A DNA stretch of 64,000 nt from Echinochloa phyllopogon (Eukaryota > Streptophyta > Magnoliopsida > Poales > Poaceae): NCBI GenBank assembly GCA_033239725.1, contig BTCW01000017.1, forward strand, positions 25,785,501-25,849,500. Reading direction: 5' to 3'. The translations under genes and the position numbers were made by a program. The notes below the pieces were generated by a model. It did no database searches. It was not told the DNA's origin and saw only the letters and a list, made by a program, of their open reading frames with translations. Shown piece by piece: positions 14,001 to 28,500 of the stretch (position 1 is the first letter of the stretch; every line of letters starts with the position of its first letter).

Positions 14001-16620
14001 AGTTTCGTTACTGCACCGAATACCATGCCAGGGTTGCATTTAATGCACCGATTCGGGTCGGAAACGAAACGATGCACGGGTTCAGGTAGAAACGAAAGGA
14101 ACGCACCCAATTCACTTTTTTGGACCCAATAGTGATGTTTTGGTTCGTTTGGGTCAGTTTCGTTACTACACCGAAAACCATGCCGGTGTTGCATTTAATG
14201 CACCGATTCGGGTTAGAAATGAAACGATGCACGTAATCGGCTACAAACAAAACGAACGCACATAATTCAATTTTTTGGACCCAATAGTGATGTTTTGGTT
14301 CGTTTGGGTTAGTTTTGTTACTGCACCGAAAACCATGCCGGGGTTGCATTTAATGCACCGATTCGGGTCGGAAACGAAACGATGCACGGAGTCATCCAGA
14401 AACGAAACGAACGCACCCTATCCACTTTTTTGGACCCAATAGTGATGTTTTGGTTCGTTTGGGTCAGTTTGGTTACTGCACCGAAAACCATGCCGGGGTT
14501 GCATATAATGCACCGATTCGGGTCGGAAACGAAATGATGCACGGAATCAGCTAGAAACGAAATGAACGCACCCAATTCATTTTTTGGACCCAATAGTGAT
14601 GTTTTGGTTCGTTTGGGTCAGTTTCGTTACTGCACCGAAAACCATGCCGGGGTTGCATTTAATGCACCGATTCGGGTCGGAAACGAAACGATGCACGGAG
14701 TCATCCAGAAACGAAACGAACGCACCCTATCCACTTTTTTGGACCCAATAGTGATGTTTTGGTTCGTTTGGGTCAGTTTGGTTACTGCACCGAAAACCAT
14801 GCCGGGGTTGCATTTAATGCACCGATTCGGGTCGGAAACGAAACGATGCAAAGAATCGGCTAGAAAGGAAACAAATGCACCCAATTCACTTTTTTGGACC
14901 CAATAGTGATGTTTTGGTTCGTTTGGGTCAGTTTCGTTACTGCACCGAAAACCATGCCGGGGTTGCATTTAATGCACCGATTCGGGTTAGAAATGAAACG
15001 ATGCACGAAATCGGCTACAAACAAAACGAATGCACATAATTCAATTTTTTGGACCCAATAGTGATGTTTTGGTTCGTTTGGGTCAGTTTCGTTACTGCAC
15101 CGAAAACCATGCCGGGGTTGCATTTAATGCACCGATTCGGGTCGGAAACGAAACGATGCACGGAGTCATCCAGAAACGAAACGAACGCACCCTATCCACT
15201 TTTTTGGACCCAATAGTGATGTTTTGGTTCGTTTGGGTCAGTTTGGTTACTGCACCGAAAACCATGCCGGGGTTGTATATAATGCACTGATTCGGGTCGG
15301 AAACGAAACGATGCACGGAATCAGCTAGAAACGAAATGAACGCACCCAATTCATTTTTTGGACCCAATAGTGATGTTTTGGTTCGTTTGGGTCAGTTTCG
15401 TTACTGCACCGAAAACCATGCCGGGGTTCCATTTAATGCACCGATTCGGGTCGGAAACGAAACGATGCACGGAATCATCCAGAAACGAAATGAACGCATC
15501 CAATTCACTTTTTTGGACCCAATAGTGATGTTTTGGTTCGTTTGGGTCAGTTTCGTTACTGCACCGAAAACCATGCCGGGGTTGCATTTAATGCACCGAT
15601 TCGGGTCGGAAACGAAACGATGCACGGAATCATCCAGAAACGAAATGAACGCACCCAATTCACTTTTTTGGACCCAATAGTGATGTTTTGGTTCGTTTGG
15701 GTCAGTTTCGTTACTGCACCGAAAACCATGCCGGGGTTGCATTTAATGCACCGATTCGGGTTGGAAACGAAACGATGCACGGGATCGGCTAGAAACGAAA
15801 CGAACGCACCCAATTCACTTTTTTGGACCCAATAGTGATGTTTTGGTTCGTTTGGATCAGTTTCGTTACTACACCGAAAACCATGCCGGGGTTGCATTTA
15901 ATGCACCGATTCGGGTCGGAAACGAAACGATGCATTTTATCGTCCAGAAACGAAATGAACACACTCTATCCACTTTTTCGACCCAATAGTGATGTTTTGA
16001 TTCGTTTGGGTCAGTTTCGTTACTGCACCGAATACCATGCCAGGGTTGCATTTAATGCACCGATTCGGGTCGGAAACGAAACGATGCACGGGTTCGGGTA
16101 GAAACGAAAGGAACGCACCCAATTCACTTTTTTGGACCCAATAGTGATGTTTTGGTTCGTTTGGGTCAGTTTCGTTACTGCACCGAAAACCATGCCGGGG
16201 TTGCATTTAATGCACCGATTCGGGTTAGAAATGAAACGATGCACGAAATCGGCTACAAACAAAACGAATGCACATAATTCAATTTTTTGGACCCAATAGT
16301 GATGTTTTGGTTCGTTTGGGTCAGTTTCGTTACTGCACCGAAAACCATGCCGGGGTTGCATTTAATGCACCGATTCGGGTCGGAAACGAAACGATGCACG
16401 GAGTCATCCAGAAACGAAACGAACGCACCCTATCCACTTTTTTGGACCCAATAGTGATGTTTTGGTTCGTTTGGGTCAGTTTGGTTACTGCACCGAAAAC
16501 CATGCCGGGGTTGTATATAATGCACTGATTCGGGTCGGAAACGAAACGATGCACGGAATCAGCTAGAAACGAAATGAACGCACCCAATTCATTTTTTGGA
16601 CCCAATAGTGATGTTTTGGT
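11020..16620. repeat. Tandem higher-order duplication, 2785-bp unit (18 monomers) with nested 1238-bp repeat
   Basis: Copies at about 11020-13804 and 13805-16589 match at an offset of 2785 bp, with matching sequence to about 16620. Inside each, an 8-monomer segment recurs at 1238 bp (for example 12245 with 13483, and 15030 with 16268). Shared markers are the ggggttgtatataatgcactg unit near 12487, 13725, 15272 and 16510, and the gtgaagttttgattcattt unit near 11192 and 13979. Related partial copies continue downstream: about 17370-18180 matches at an offset of 3559, and about 18880-19700 at an offset of 4023. Confidence 0.8.
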
Positions 16621-19600
16621 TCGTTTGGGTCAGTTTCGTTACTGCACCGAAAACCATGCCGGGGTTCCATTTAATGCACCGATTCGGGTCGGAAACGAAA
16701 CGATGCACGGAATCATCCAGAAACGAAATGAACGCATCCAATTCACTTTTTTGGACCCAATAGTGATGTTTTGGTTCGTTTGGGTCAGTTTCGTTACTGC
16801 ACCGAAAACCATGCCGGGGTTGCATTTAATGCACCGATTCGGGTCGGAAACGAAACGATGCACGGAATCATCCAGAAACGAAATGAACGCACCCAATTCA
16901 CTTTTTTGGACCCAATAGTGATGTTTTGGTTCGTTTGGGTCAGTTTCGTTACTGCACCGAAAACCATGCCGGGGTTGCATTTAATGCACCGATTCGGGTT
17001 GGAAACGAAACGATGCACGGGATCGGCTAGAAACGAAACGAACGCACCCAATTCACTTTTTTGGACCCAATAGTGATGTTTTGGTTCGTTTGGATCAGTT
17101 TCGTTACTACACCGAAAACCATGCCGGGGTTGCATTTAATGCACCGATTCGGGTCGGAAACGAAACGATGCATTTTATCGTCCAGAAACGAAATGAACAC
17201 ACTCTATCCACTTTTTCGACCCAATAGTGATGTTTTGATTCGTTTGGGTCAGTTTCGTTACTGCACCGAATACCATGCCAGGGTTGCATTTAATGCACCG
17301 ATTCGGGTCGGAAACGAAACGATGCACGAGATCGGCTAGAAACGAAACGAACGCACCCAATTCACTTTTTTGGACCCAATAGTGATGTTTTGGTTCGTTT
17401 GGATCAGTTTCGTTACTACACCGAAAACCATGCCGGGGTTGCATTTAATGCACCGATTCGGGTCGGAAACGAAACGATGCATGTTATCGTCCAGAAACAA
17501 AATGAACACACCCTATCCACTTTTTCGACCCAATAGTGAAGTTTTGATTCATTTGGGTCAGTTTCGTTACTGCACCGAATACCATGCCAGGGTTGCATTT
17601 AATGCACCGATTCGGGTCGGAAACGAAACGATGCACGGGTTCAGGTAGAAACGAAAGGAACGCACCCAATTCACTTTTTTGGACCCAATAGTGATGTTTT
17701 GGTTCGTTTGGGTCAGTTTCGTTACTACACCGAAAACCATGCCGGTGTTGCATTTAATGCACCGATTCGGGTTAGAAATGAAACGATGCACGTAATCGGC
17801 TACAAACAAAACGAACGCACATAATTCAATTTTTTGGACCCAATAGTGATGTTTTGGTTCGTTTGGGTTAGTTTTGTTACTGCACCGAAAACCATGCCGG
17901 GGTTGCATTTAATGCATCGATTCGGGTCGGAAACGAAACGATGCACGGAGTCATCCAGAAACGAAACGAACGCACCCTATCCACTTTTTTGGACCCAATA
18001 GTGATGTTTTGGTTCGTTTGGGTCAGTTTGGTTACTGCACCGAAAACCATGCCGGGGTTGCATATAATGCACCGATTCGGGTCGGAAACGAAATGATGCA
18101 CGGAATCAGCTAGAAACGAAATGAACGCACCCAATTCATTTTTTGGACCCAATAGTGATGTTTTGGTTCGTTTGGGTCAGTTTCGTTACTGCACCGAAAA
18201 CCATGCCGGGGTTGCATTTAATGCACCGATTCGGGTCGGAAACGAAACGATGCACGGAATCATCCAGAAACGAAATGAACGCACCCAATTCATTTTTTGG
18301 ACCCAATAGTGATGTTTTGGTTCGTTTGGGTTAGTTTTGTTACTACACCGAAAACCATGCCGGTGTTGCATTTAATGCACCGATTCGGGTTAGAAATGAA
18401 ATGATGCACGTAATCGGCTACAAACAAAACGAACGCACATAATTCAATTTTTTGGACCCAATAGTGATGTTTTGGTTCGTTTGGGTCAGTTTCGTTACTG
18501 CACCGAAAACCATGCCGGGGTTGCATATAATGCACCGATTCGGGTCGGAAACGAAACGATGCACGGAGTCATCCAGAAACGAAATGAACGCACCCAATTC
18601 ACTTTTTTGGACCCAATAGTGATGTTTTGGTTCATTTGGGTCAGTTTTGTTACTGCACCGAAGACCATGCCGGGGTTGCATTTAATGCACCGATTCGGGT
18701 CGGAAACGAAACGATGCACGGAGTCATCCAGAAACGAAACGAACGCACCCTATCCACTTTTTTGGACCCAATAGTGATGTTTTGGTTCGTTTGGGTCAGT
18801 TTGGTTACTGCACCGAAAACCATGCCGGGGTTGCATTTAATGCACCGATTCGGGTCGGAAACGAAACGATGCAAAGAATCGGCTAGAAAGGAAACAAATG
18901 CACCCAATTCACTTTTTTGGACCCAATAGTGATGTTTTGGTTCGTTTGGGTCAGTTTCGTTACTGCACCGAAAACCATGCCGGGGTTGCATTTAATGCAC
19001 CGATTCGGGTTAGAAATGAAACGATGCACGAAATCGGCTACAAACAAAACGAATGCACATAATTCAATTTTTTGGACCCAATAGTGATGTTTTGGTTCGT
19101 TTGGGTCAGTTTCGTTACTGCACCGAAAACCATGCCGGGGTTGCATTTAATGCACCGATTCGGGTCGGAAACGAAACGATGCACGGAGTCATCCAGAAAC
19201 GAAACGAACGCACCCTATCCACTTTTTTGGACCCAATAGTGATGTTTTGGTTCGTTTGGGTCAGTTTGGTTACTGCACCGAAAACCATGCCGGGGTTGTA
19301 TATAATGCACTGATTCGGGTCGGAAACGAAACGATGCACGGAATCAGCTAGAAACGAAATGAACGCACCCAATTCATTTTTTGGACCCAATAGTGATGTT
19401 TTGGTTCGTTTGGGTCAGTTTCGTTACTGCACCGAAAACCATGCCGGGGTTCCATTTAATGCACCGATTCGGGTCGGAAACGAAACGATGCACGGAATCA
19501 TCCAGAAACGAAATGAACGCATCCAATTCACTTTTTTGGACCCAATAGTGATGTTTTGGTTCGTTTGGGTCAGTTTCGTTACTGCACCGAAAACCATGCC

Positions 19601-19699
19601 GGGGTTGCATTTAATGCACCGATTCGGGTCGGAAACGAAACGATGCACGGAATCATCCAGAAACGAAATGAACGCACCCAATTCACTTTTTTGGACCCA

Positions 19700-22600
19700 A
19701 TAGTGATGTTTTGGTTCGTTTGGGTCAGTTTCGTTACTGCACCGAAAACCATGCCGGGGTTGCATTTAATGCACCGATTCGGGTCGGAAACGAAACGATG
19801 CACGGAATCATCCAGAAACGAAATGAACGCACCCAATTCACTTTTTTGGACCCAATAGTGATGTTTTGGTTCGTTTGGGTCAGTTTCGTTACTGCACCGA
19901 AAACCATGCCGGGGTTGCATTTAATGCACCGATTCGGGTTGGAAACGAAACGATGCACGGGATCGGCTAGAAACGAAACGAACGCACCCAATTCACTTTT
20001 TTGGACCCAATAGTGATGTTTTGGTTCGTTTGGATCAGTTTCGTTACTACACCGAAAACCATGCCGGGGTTGCATTTAATGCACCGATTCGGGTCGGAAA
20101 CGAAACGATGCATGTTATCGTCCAGAAACGAAATGAACACACCCTATCCACTTTTTCGACCCAATAGTGATGTTTTGATTCGTTTGGGTCAGTTTCGTTA
20201 CTGCACCGAATACCATGCCAGGGTTGCATTTAATGCACCGATTCGGGTCGGAAACGAAACGATGCACGGGTTCGGGTAGAAACGAAAGGAACGCACCCAA
20301 TTCACTTTTTTGGACCCAATAGTGATCTTTTGGTTCGTTTGGGTCAGTTTCGTTACTACACCGAAAACCATGCCGGTGTTGCATTTAATGCACCGATTCG
20401 GGTTTGAAATGAAACGATGGACGGAATCGGCTACAAACAAAACGAACGCACATAATTCAATTTTTTGGACCCAATAGTGATGTTTTGGTTCGTTTGGGTC
20501 AGTTTCGTTACTGCACCGAAAACCATGCCGGGGTTGCATTTAATGCACCGATACGGGTTGGAAACGAAACGATGCACGGAGTCATCCAGAAATGAAACGA
20601 ACGCACCCTATCCACTTTTTTGGACCCAATAGTGATGTTTTGGTTCGTTTGGGTCAGTTTGGTTACTGCACCGAAAACCATGCCGGGGTTGCATATAATG
20701 CACCGATTCGGGTCGGAAACGAAACGATGCACGGAGTCATCCAGAAACGAAAGGAACGCACCCAATTCACTTTTTTGGACCCAATAGTGATGTTTTGGTT
20801 CATTTGGGTCAGTTTTGTTACTGCACCGAAAACCATGCCGGGGTTGCATTTAATGCACCGATTCGGGTCGGAAACGAAACGATGCACGGAGTCATCCAGA
20901 AACGAAACGAACGCACCCTATCCACTTTTTTGGACCCAATAGTGATGTTTTGGTTCGTTTGGGTCAGTTTGGTTACTGCACCGAAAACCATGCCGGGGTT
21001 GCATTTAATGCACCGATTCGGGTCGGAAACGAAACGATGCAAAGAATCGGCTAGAAAGGAAACAAATGCACCCAATTCACTTTTTTGGACCCAATAGTGA
21101 TGTTTTGGTTCGTTTGGGTCAGTTTCGTTACTGCACCGAAAACCATGCCGGGGTTGCATTTAATGCACCGATTCGGGTCGGAAACGAAACTATGCACGGA
21201 GTCATCCAGAAACGAAACGAACGCACCCTATCCACTTTTTTGGACCCAATAGTGATGTTTTGGTTCGTTTGGGTCAGTTTGGTTACTGCACCGAAAACCA
21301 TGCCGGGGTTGCATATAATGCACCGATTCGGGTCGGAAACGAAACGATGCACGGAATCAGCTAGAAACGAAATGAACGCACCCAATTCATTTTTTGGACC
21401 CAATAGTGATGTTTTGGTTCGTTTCGGTCAGTTTCGTTACTGCACCGAAAACCATGTCGGGGTTGCATTTAATGCACCGATTCGGGTCGGAAACGAAATG
21501 ATGCACGGAGTCATCCAGAAACGAAACGAACGCACCCTATCCACTTTTTTGGACCCAATAGTGATGTTTTGGTTCGTTTGGGTCAGTTTGGTTACTGCAC
21601 CGAAAACCATGCCGGGGTTGCATATAATGCACCGATTCGGGTCGGAAACGAAACGATGCACGGAATCAGCTAGAAACGAAATGAACGCAGCCAATTCATT
21701 TTTTGGACCCAATAGTGATGTTTTGGTTCGTTTGGGTCAGTTTCGTTACTGCACCGAAAACCATGCCGGGGTTGCATATAATGCACCGATTCGGGTCGGA
21801 AACGAAACGATGCACGGAATCAGCTAGAAACGAAATGAACGCACCCAATTCATTTTTTGGACCCAATAGTGATGTTTTGGTTCGTTTGGGTCAGTTTCGT
21901 TACTGCACCGAAAACCATGCCGGGGTTGCATTTAATGCACCGATTCGGGTCGGAAACGAAACGATGCACGGAATCATCCAGAAACGAAATGAACGCACCC
22001 AATTCACTTTTTTGGACCCAATAGTGATGTTTTGGTTCGTTTGGGTCAGTTTCGTTACTGCACCGAAAACCATGCCGGGGTTGCATTTAATGCACCGATT
22101 CGGGTCGGAAACGAAACGATGCACGGAGTCATCCAGAAACGAAACGAACGCACCCAATTCACTTTTTTGGACCCAATAGTGATGTTTTGGTTCGTTTGGA
22201 TCAGTTTCATTACTGCACCGAAAACCATGCCGGGGTTGCATTTAATGCACCGATTCGGGTCGGAAACGAAACGATGCATGTTATCGTCCAGAAACGAAAT
22301 GAACACACCCTATCCACTTTTTCGACCCAATAGTGATGTTTTGATTCGTTTGGGTCAGTTTCGTTACTGCACCGAATACCATGCCAGGGTTGCATTTAAT
22401 GCACCGATTCGGGTCGGAAACGAAACGATGCACGGGTTCGGGTAGAAACGAAAGGAACGCACCCAATTCACTTTTTTGGACCCAATAGTGATCTTTTGGT
22501 TCGTTTGGGTCAGTTTCGTTACTACACCGAAAACCATGCCGGTGTTGCATTTAATGCACCGATTCGGGTTTGAAATGAAACGATGGACGGAATCGGCTAC

Positions 22601-25470
22601 AAACAAAACGAACGCACATAATTCAATTTTTTGGACCCAATAGTGATGTTTTGGTTCGTTTGGGTCAGTTTCGTTACTGCACCGAAAACCATGCCGGGGT
22701 TGCATTTAATGCACCGATTCGGGTCGGAAACGAAACGATGCACGGAATCATCCAGAAACGAAATGAACGCACCCAATTCACTTTTTTGGACCCAATAGTG
22801 ATGTTTTGGTTCGTTTGGGTCAGTTTCGTTACTGCACCGAAAACCATGCCGGGGTTGCATTTAATGCACCGATTCGGGTTGGAAACGAAACGATGCACGG
22901 GATCGGCTAGAAACGAAACGAACGCACCCAATTCACTTTTTTGGACCCAATAGTGATGTTTTGGTTCGTTTGGATCAGTTTCGTTACTACACCGAAAACC
23001 ATGCCGGGGTTGCATTTAATGCACCGATTCGGGTCGGAAACGAAACGATGCATGTTATCGTCCAGAAACGAAATGAACACACCCTATCCACTTTTTCGAC
23101 CCAATAGTGATGTTTTGATTCGTTTGGGTCAGTTTCGTTACTGCACCGAATACCATGCCAGGGTTGCATTTAATGCACCGATTCGGGTCGGAAACGAAAC
23201 GATGCACGGGTTCGGGTAGAAACGAAAGGAACGCACCCAATTCACTTTTTTGGACACAATAGTGATCTTTTGGTTCGTTTGGGTCAGTTTCGTTACTACA
23301 CCGAAAACCATGCCGGTGTTGCATTTAATGCACCGATTCGGGTTTGAAATGAAACGATGGACGGAATCGGCTACAAACAAAACGAACGCACATAATTCAA
23401 TTTTTTGGACCCAATAGTGATGTTTTGGTTCGTTTGGGTCAGTTTCGTTACTGCACCGAAAACCATGCCGGGGTTGCATTTAATGCACCGATACGGGTTG
23501 GAAACGAAACGATGCACGGAGTCATCCAGAAATGAAACGAACGCACCCTATCCACTTTTTTGGACCCAATAGTGATGTTTTGGTTCGTTTGGGTCAGTTT
23601 GGTTACTGCACCGAAAACCATGCCGGGGTTGCATATAATGCACCGATTCGGGTCGGAAACGAAACGATGCACGGAGTCATCCAGAAACGAAAGGAACGCA
23701 CCCAATTCACTTTTTTGGACCCAATAGTGATGTTTTGGTTCATTTGGGTCAGTTTTGTTACTGCACCGAAAACCATGCCGGGGTTGCATTTAATGCACCG
23801 ATTCGGGTCGGAAACGAAACGATGCACGGAGTCATCCAGAAACGAAACGAACGCACCCTATCCACTTTTTTGGACCCAATAGTGATGTTTTGGTTCGTTT
23901 GGGTCAGTTTGGTTACTGCACCGAAAACCATGCCGGGGTTGCATTTAATGCACCGATTCGGGTCGGAAACGAAACGATGCAAAGAATCGGCTAGAAAGGA
24001 AACAAATGCACCCAATTCACTTTTTTGGACCCAATAGTGGTGTTTTGGTTCGTTTGGGTCAGTTTCGTTACTGCACCGAAAACCATGCCGGGGTTGCATT
24101 TAATGCACCGATTCGGGTCGGAAACGAAACTATGCACGGAGTCATCCAGAAACGAAACGAACGCACCCTATCCACTTTTTTGGACCCAATAGTGATGTTT
24201 TGGTTCGTTTGGGTCAGTTTGGTTACTGCACCGAAAACCATGCCGGGGTTGCATATAATGCACCGATTCGGGTCGGAAACGAAACGATGCACGGAATCAG
24301 CTAGAAACGAAATGAACGCACCCAATTCATTTTTTGGACCCAATAGTGATGTTTTGGTTCGTTTCGGTCAGTTTCGTTACTGCACCGAAAACCATGTCGG
24401 GGTTGCATTTAATGCACCGATTCGGGTCGGAAACGAAATGATGCACGGAGTCATCCAGAAACGAAACGAACGCACCCTATCCACTTTTTTGGACCCAATA
24501 GTGATGTTTTGGTTCGTTTGGGTCAGTTTGGTTACTGCACCGAAAACCATGCCGGGGTTGCATATAATGCACCGATTCGGGTCGGAAACGAAACGATGCA
24601 CGGAATCAGCTAGAAACGAAATGAACGCAGCCAATTCATTTTTTGGACCCAATAGTGATGTTTTGGTTCGTTTGGGTCAGTTTCGTTACTGCACCGAAAA
24701 CCATGCCGGGGTTGCATATAATGCACCGATTCGGGTCGGAAACGAAACGATGCACGGAATCAGCTAGAAACGAAATGAACGCACCCAATTCATTTTTTGG
24801 ACCCAATAGTGATGTTTTGGTTCGTTTGGGTCAGTTTCGTTACTGCACCGAAAACCATGCCGGGGTTGCATTTAATGCACCGATTCGGGTCGGAAACGAA
24901 ACGATGCACGGAATCATCCAGAAACGAAATGAACGCACCCAATTCACTTTTTTGGACCCAATAGTGATGTTTTGGTTCGTTTGGGTCAGTTTCGTTACTG
25001 CACCGAAAACCATGCCGGGGTTGCATTTAATGCACCGATTCGGGTCGGAAACGAAACGATGCACGGAGTCATCCAGAAACGAAACGAACGCACCCAATTC
25101 ACTTTTTTGGACCCAATAGTGATGTTTTGGTTCGTTTGGATCAGTTTCATTACTGCACCGAAAACCATGCCGGGGTTGCATTTAATGCACCGATTCGGGT
25201 CGGAAACGAAACGATGCATGTTATCGTCCAGAAACGAAATGAACACACCCTATCCACTTTTTCGACCCAATAGTGATGTTTTGATTCGTTTGGGTCAGTT
25301 TCGTTACTGCACCGAATACCATGCCAGGGTTGCATTTAATGCACCGATTCGGGTCGGAAACGAAACGATGCACGGGTTCGGGTAGAAACGAAAGGAACGC
25401 ACCCAATTCACTTTTTTGGACCCAATAGTGATGTTTTGGTTCGTTTGGGTCAGTTTCGTTACTACACCGA
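19700..25470. repeat. Tandem higher-order duplication, 2940-bp unit (19 monomers)
   Basis: Copies at about 19700-22640 and 22641-25470. Both contain a gtgatcttttgg variant in the gttcgggtag-linked unit, the gatacgggttgg variant, the gaacgcagccaattc variant (near 21685 and 24625) and the gatcagtttcattactg variant. The second copy has small private changes, such as ggacacaatag near 23263 and aatagtggtgtt near 24035; the latter is passed on to the next block. Confidence 0.8.
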
Positions 25471-25551
25471 AAACCATGCCGGTGTTTTATTTAATGCACC
25501 GATTCGGGTTTGAAATGAAACGATGGACGGAATCGGCTACAAACAAAACGA

Positions 25552-28500
25552 ATGCACATAATTCAATTTTTTGGACCCAATAGTGATGTTTTGGTTCGTT
25601 TGGGTCAGTTTCGTTACTGCACCGAAAACCATGTCGGGGTTGCATTTAATGCACCGATACGGGTCGGAAACGAAACGATGCATGTTATCGTCCAGAAACG
25701 AAATGAACACACCCTATCCACTTTTTCGACCCAATAGTGATGTTTTGATTCGTTTGGGTCAGTTTCGTTACTGCACCGAATACCATGCCAGGGTTGCATT
25801 TAATGCACCGATTCGGGTCGGAAACGAAACGATGCACGGGTTCGGGTAGAAACGAAAGGAACGCACCCAATTCACTTTTTTGGACCCAATAGTGATGTTT
25901 TGGTTCGTTTGGGTCAGTTTCGTTACTACACCGAAAATCATGACGGTGTTGCATTTAATGCACCGATTCGGGTTTGAAATGAAACGATGGACGGAATCGG
26001 CTACAAACAAAACGAACGCACATAATTCAATTTTTTGGACCCAATAGTGATGTTTTGGTTCGTTTGGGTCAGTTTCGTTACTGCACCGAAAACCATGCCG
26101 GGGTTGCATTTAATGCACCGATACGGGTCGGAAACGAAACGATGCACGGAGTCATCCAGAAATGAAACGAACGCACCCTATCCACTTTTTTGGACCCAAT
26201 AGTGATGTTTTGGTTCGTTTGGGTCAGTTTGGTTACTGCACCGAAAACCATGCCGGGGTTGCATATAATGCACCGATTCGGGTCGGAAACGAAACGATGC
26301 ACGGAGTCATCCAGAAACGAAAGGAACGCACCCAATTCACTTTTTTGGACCCAATAGTGATGTTTTGGTTCATTTGGGTCAGTTTTGTTACTGCACCGAA
26401 AACCATGCCGGGGTTGCATTTAATGCACCGATTCGGGTCGGAAACGAAACGATGCACGGAGTCATCCAGAAACGAAACGAACGCACCCTATCCACTTTTT
26501 TGGACCCAATAGTGATGTTTTGGTTCGTTTGGGTCAGTTTGGTTACTGCACCGAAAACCATGCCGGGGTTGCATTTAATGCACCGATTCGGGTCGGAAAC
26601 GAAATGATGCAAAGAATCGGCTAGAAAGGAAACAAATGCACCCAATTCACTTTTTTGGACCCAATAGTGGTGTTTTGGTTCGTTTGGGTCAGTTTCGTTA
26701 CTGCACCGAAAACCATGCCGGGGTTGCATTTAATGCACCGATTCGGGTCGGAAACGAAACTATGCACGGAGTCATCCAGAAACGAAACGAACGCACCCTA
26801 TCCACTTTTTTGGACCCAATAGTGATGTTTTGGTTCGTTTGGGTCAGTTTGGTTACTGCACCGAAAACCATGCCGGGGTTGCATATAATGCACCGATTCG
26901 GGTCGGAAACGAAACGATGCACGGAATCAGCTAGAAACGAAATGAACGCACCCAATTCATTTTTTGGACCCAATAGTGATGTTTTGGTTCGTTTCGGTCA
27001 GTTTCGTTACTGCACCGAAAACCATGTCGGGGTTGCATTTAATGCACCGATTCGGGTCGGAAACGAAATGATGCACGGAGTCATCCAGAAACGAAACGAA
27101 CGCACCCTATCCACTTTTTTGGACCCAATAGTGATGTTTTGGTTCGTTTGGGTCAGTTTGGTTACTGCACCGAAAACCATGCCGGGGTTGCATATAATGC
27201 ACCGATTCGGGTCGGAAACGAAACGATGCACGGAATCAGCTAGAAACGAAATGAACGCAGCCAATTCATTTTTTGGACCCAATAGTGATGTTTTGGTTCG
27301 TTTGGGTCAGTTTCGTTACTGCACCGAAAACCATGCCGGGGTTGCATATAATGCACCGATTCGGGTCGGAAACGAAACGATGCACGGAATCAGCTAGAAA
27401 CGAAATGAACGCACCCAATTCATTTTTTGGACCCAATAGTGATGTTTTGGTTCGTTTGGGTCAGTTTCGTTACTGCACCGAAAACCATGCCGGGGTTGCA
27501 TTTAATGCACCGATTCGGGTCGGAAACGAAACGATGCACGGAATCATCCAGAAACGAAATGAACGCACCCAATTCACTTTTTTGGACCCAATAGTGATGT
27601 TTTGGTTCGTTTGGGTCAGTTTCGTTACTGCACCGAAAACCATGCCGGGGTTGCATTTAATGCACCGATTCGGGTCGGAAACGAAACGATGCACGGAGTC
27701 ATCCAGAAACGAAACGAACGCACCCAATTCACTTTTTTGGACCCAATAGTGATGTTTTGGTTCGTTTGGATCAGTTTCATTACTGCACCGAAAACCATGC
27801 CGGGGTTGCATTTAATGCACCGATTCGGGTCGGAAACGAAACGATGCATGTTATCGTCCAGAAACGAAATGAACACACCCTATCCACTTTTTCGACCCAA
27901 TAGTGATGTTTTGATTCGTTTGGGTCAGTTTCGTTACTGCACCGAATACCATGCCAGGGTTGCATTTAATGCACCGATTCGGGTCGGAAACGAAACGATG
28001 CACGGGTTCGGGTAGAAACGAAAGGAACGCACCCAATTCACTTTTTTGGACCCAATAGTGATGTTTTGGTTCGTTTGGGTCAGTTTCGTTACTACACCGA
28101 AAACCATGCCGGTGTTTTATTTAATGCACCGATTCGGGTTTGAAATGAAACGATGGACGGAATCGGCTACAAACAAAACGAATGCACATAATTCAATTTT
28201 TTGGACCCAATAGTGATGTTTTGGTTCGTTTGGGTCAGTTTCGTTACTGCACCGAAAACCATGTCGGGGTTGCATTTAATGCACCGATACGGGTCGGAAA
28301 CGAAACGATGCATGTTATCGTCCAGAAACGAAATGAACACACCCTATCCACTTTTTCGACCCAATAGTGATGTTTTGATTCGTTTGGGTCAGTTTCGTTA
28401 CTGCACCGAATACCATGCCAGGGTTGCATTTAATGCACCGATTCGGGTCGGAAACGAAACGATGCACGGGTTCGGGTAGAAACGAAAGGAACGCACCCAA

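Noticed and set aside
21066..21827. Long open frames in the satellite, up to 253 codons (also 24006, 26636, 29266, 36381), and repeated ~113-codon frames on the minus strand
   Set aside because: They are the satellite read in successive frames: 155 is not a multiple of three, so each monomer shifts frame and few stops fall in any. The same peptides recur on both strands at monomer spacing, with no start context or codon bias. Not genes.
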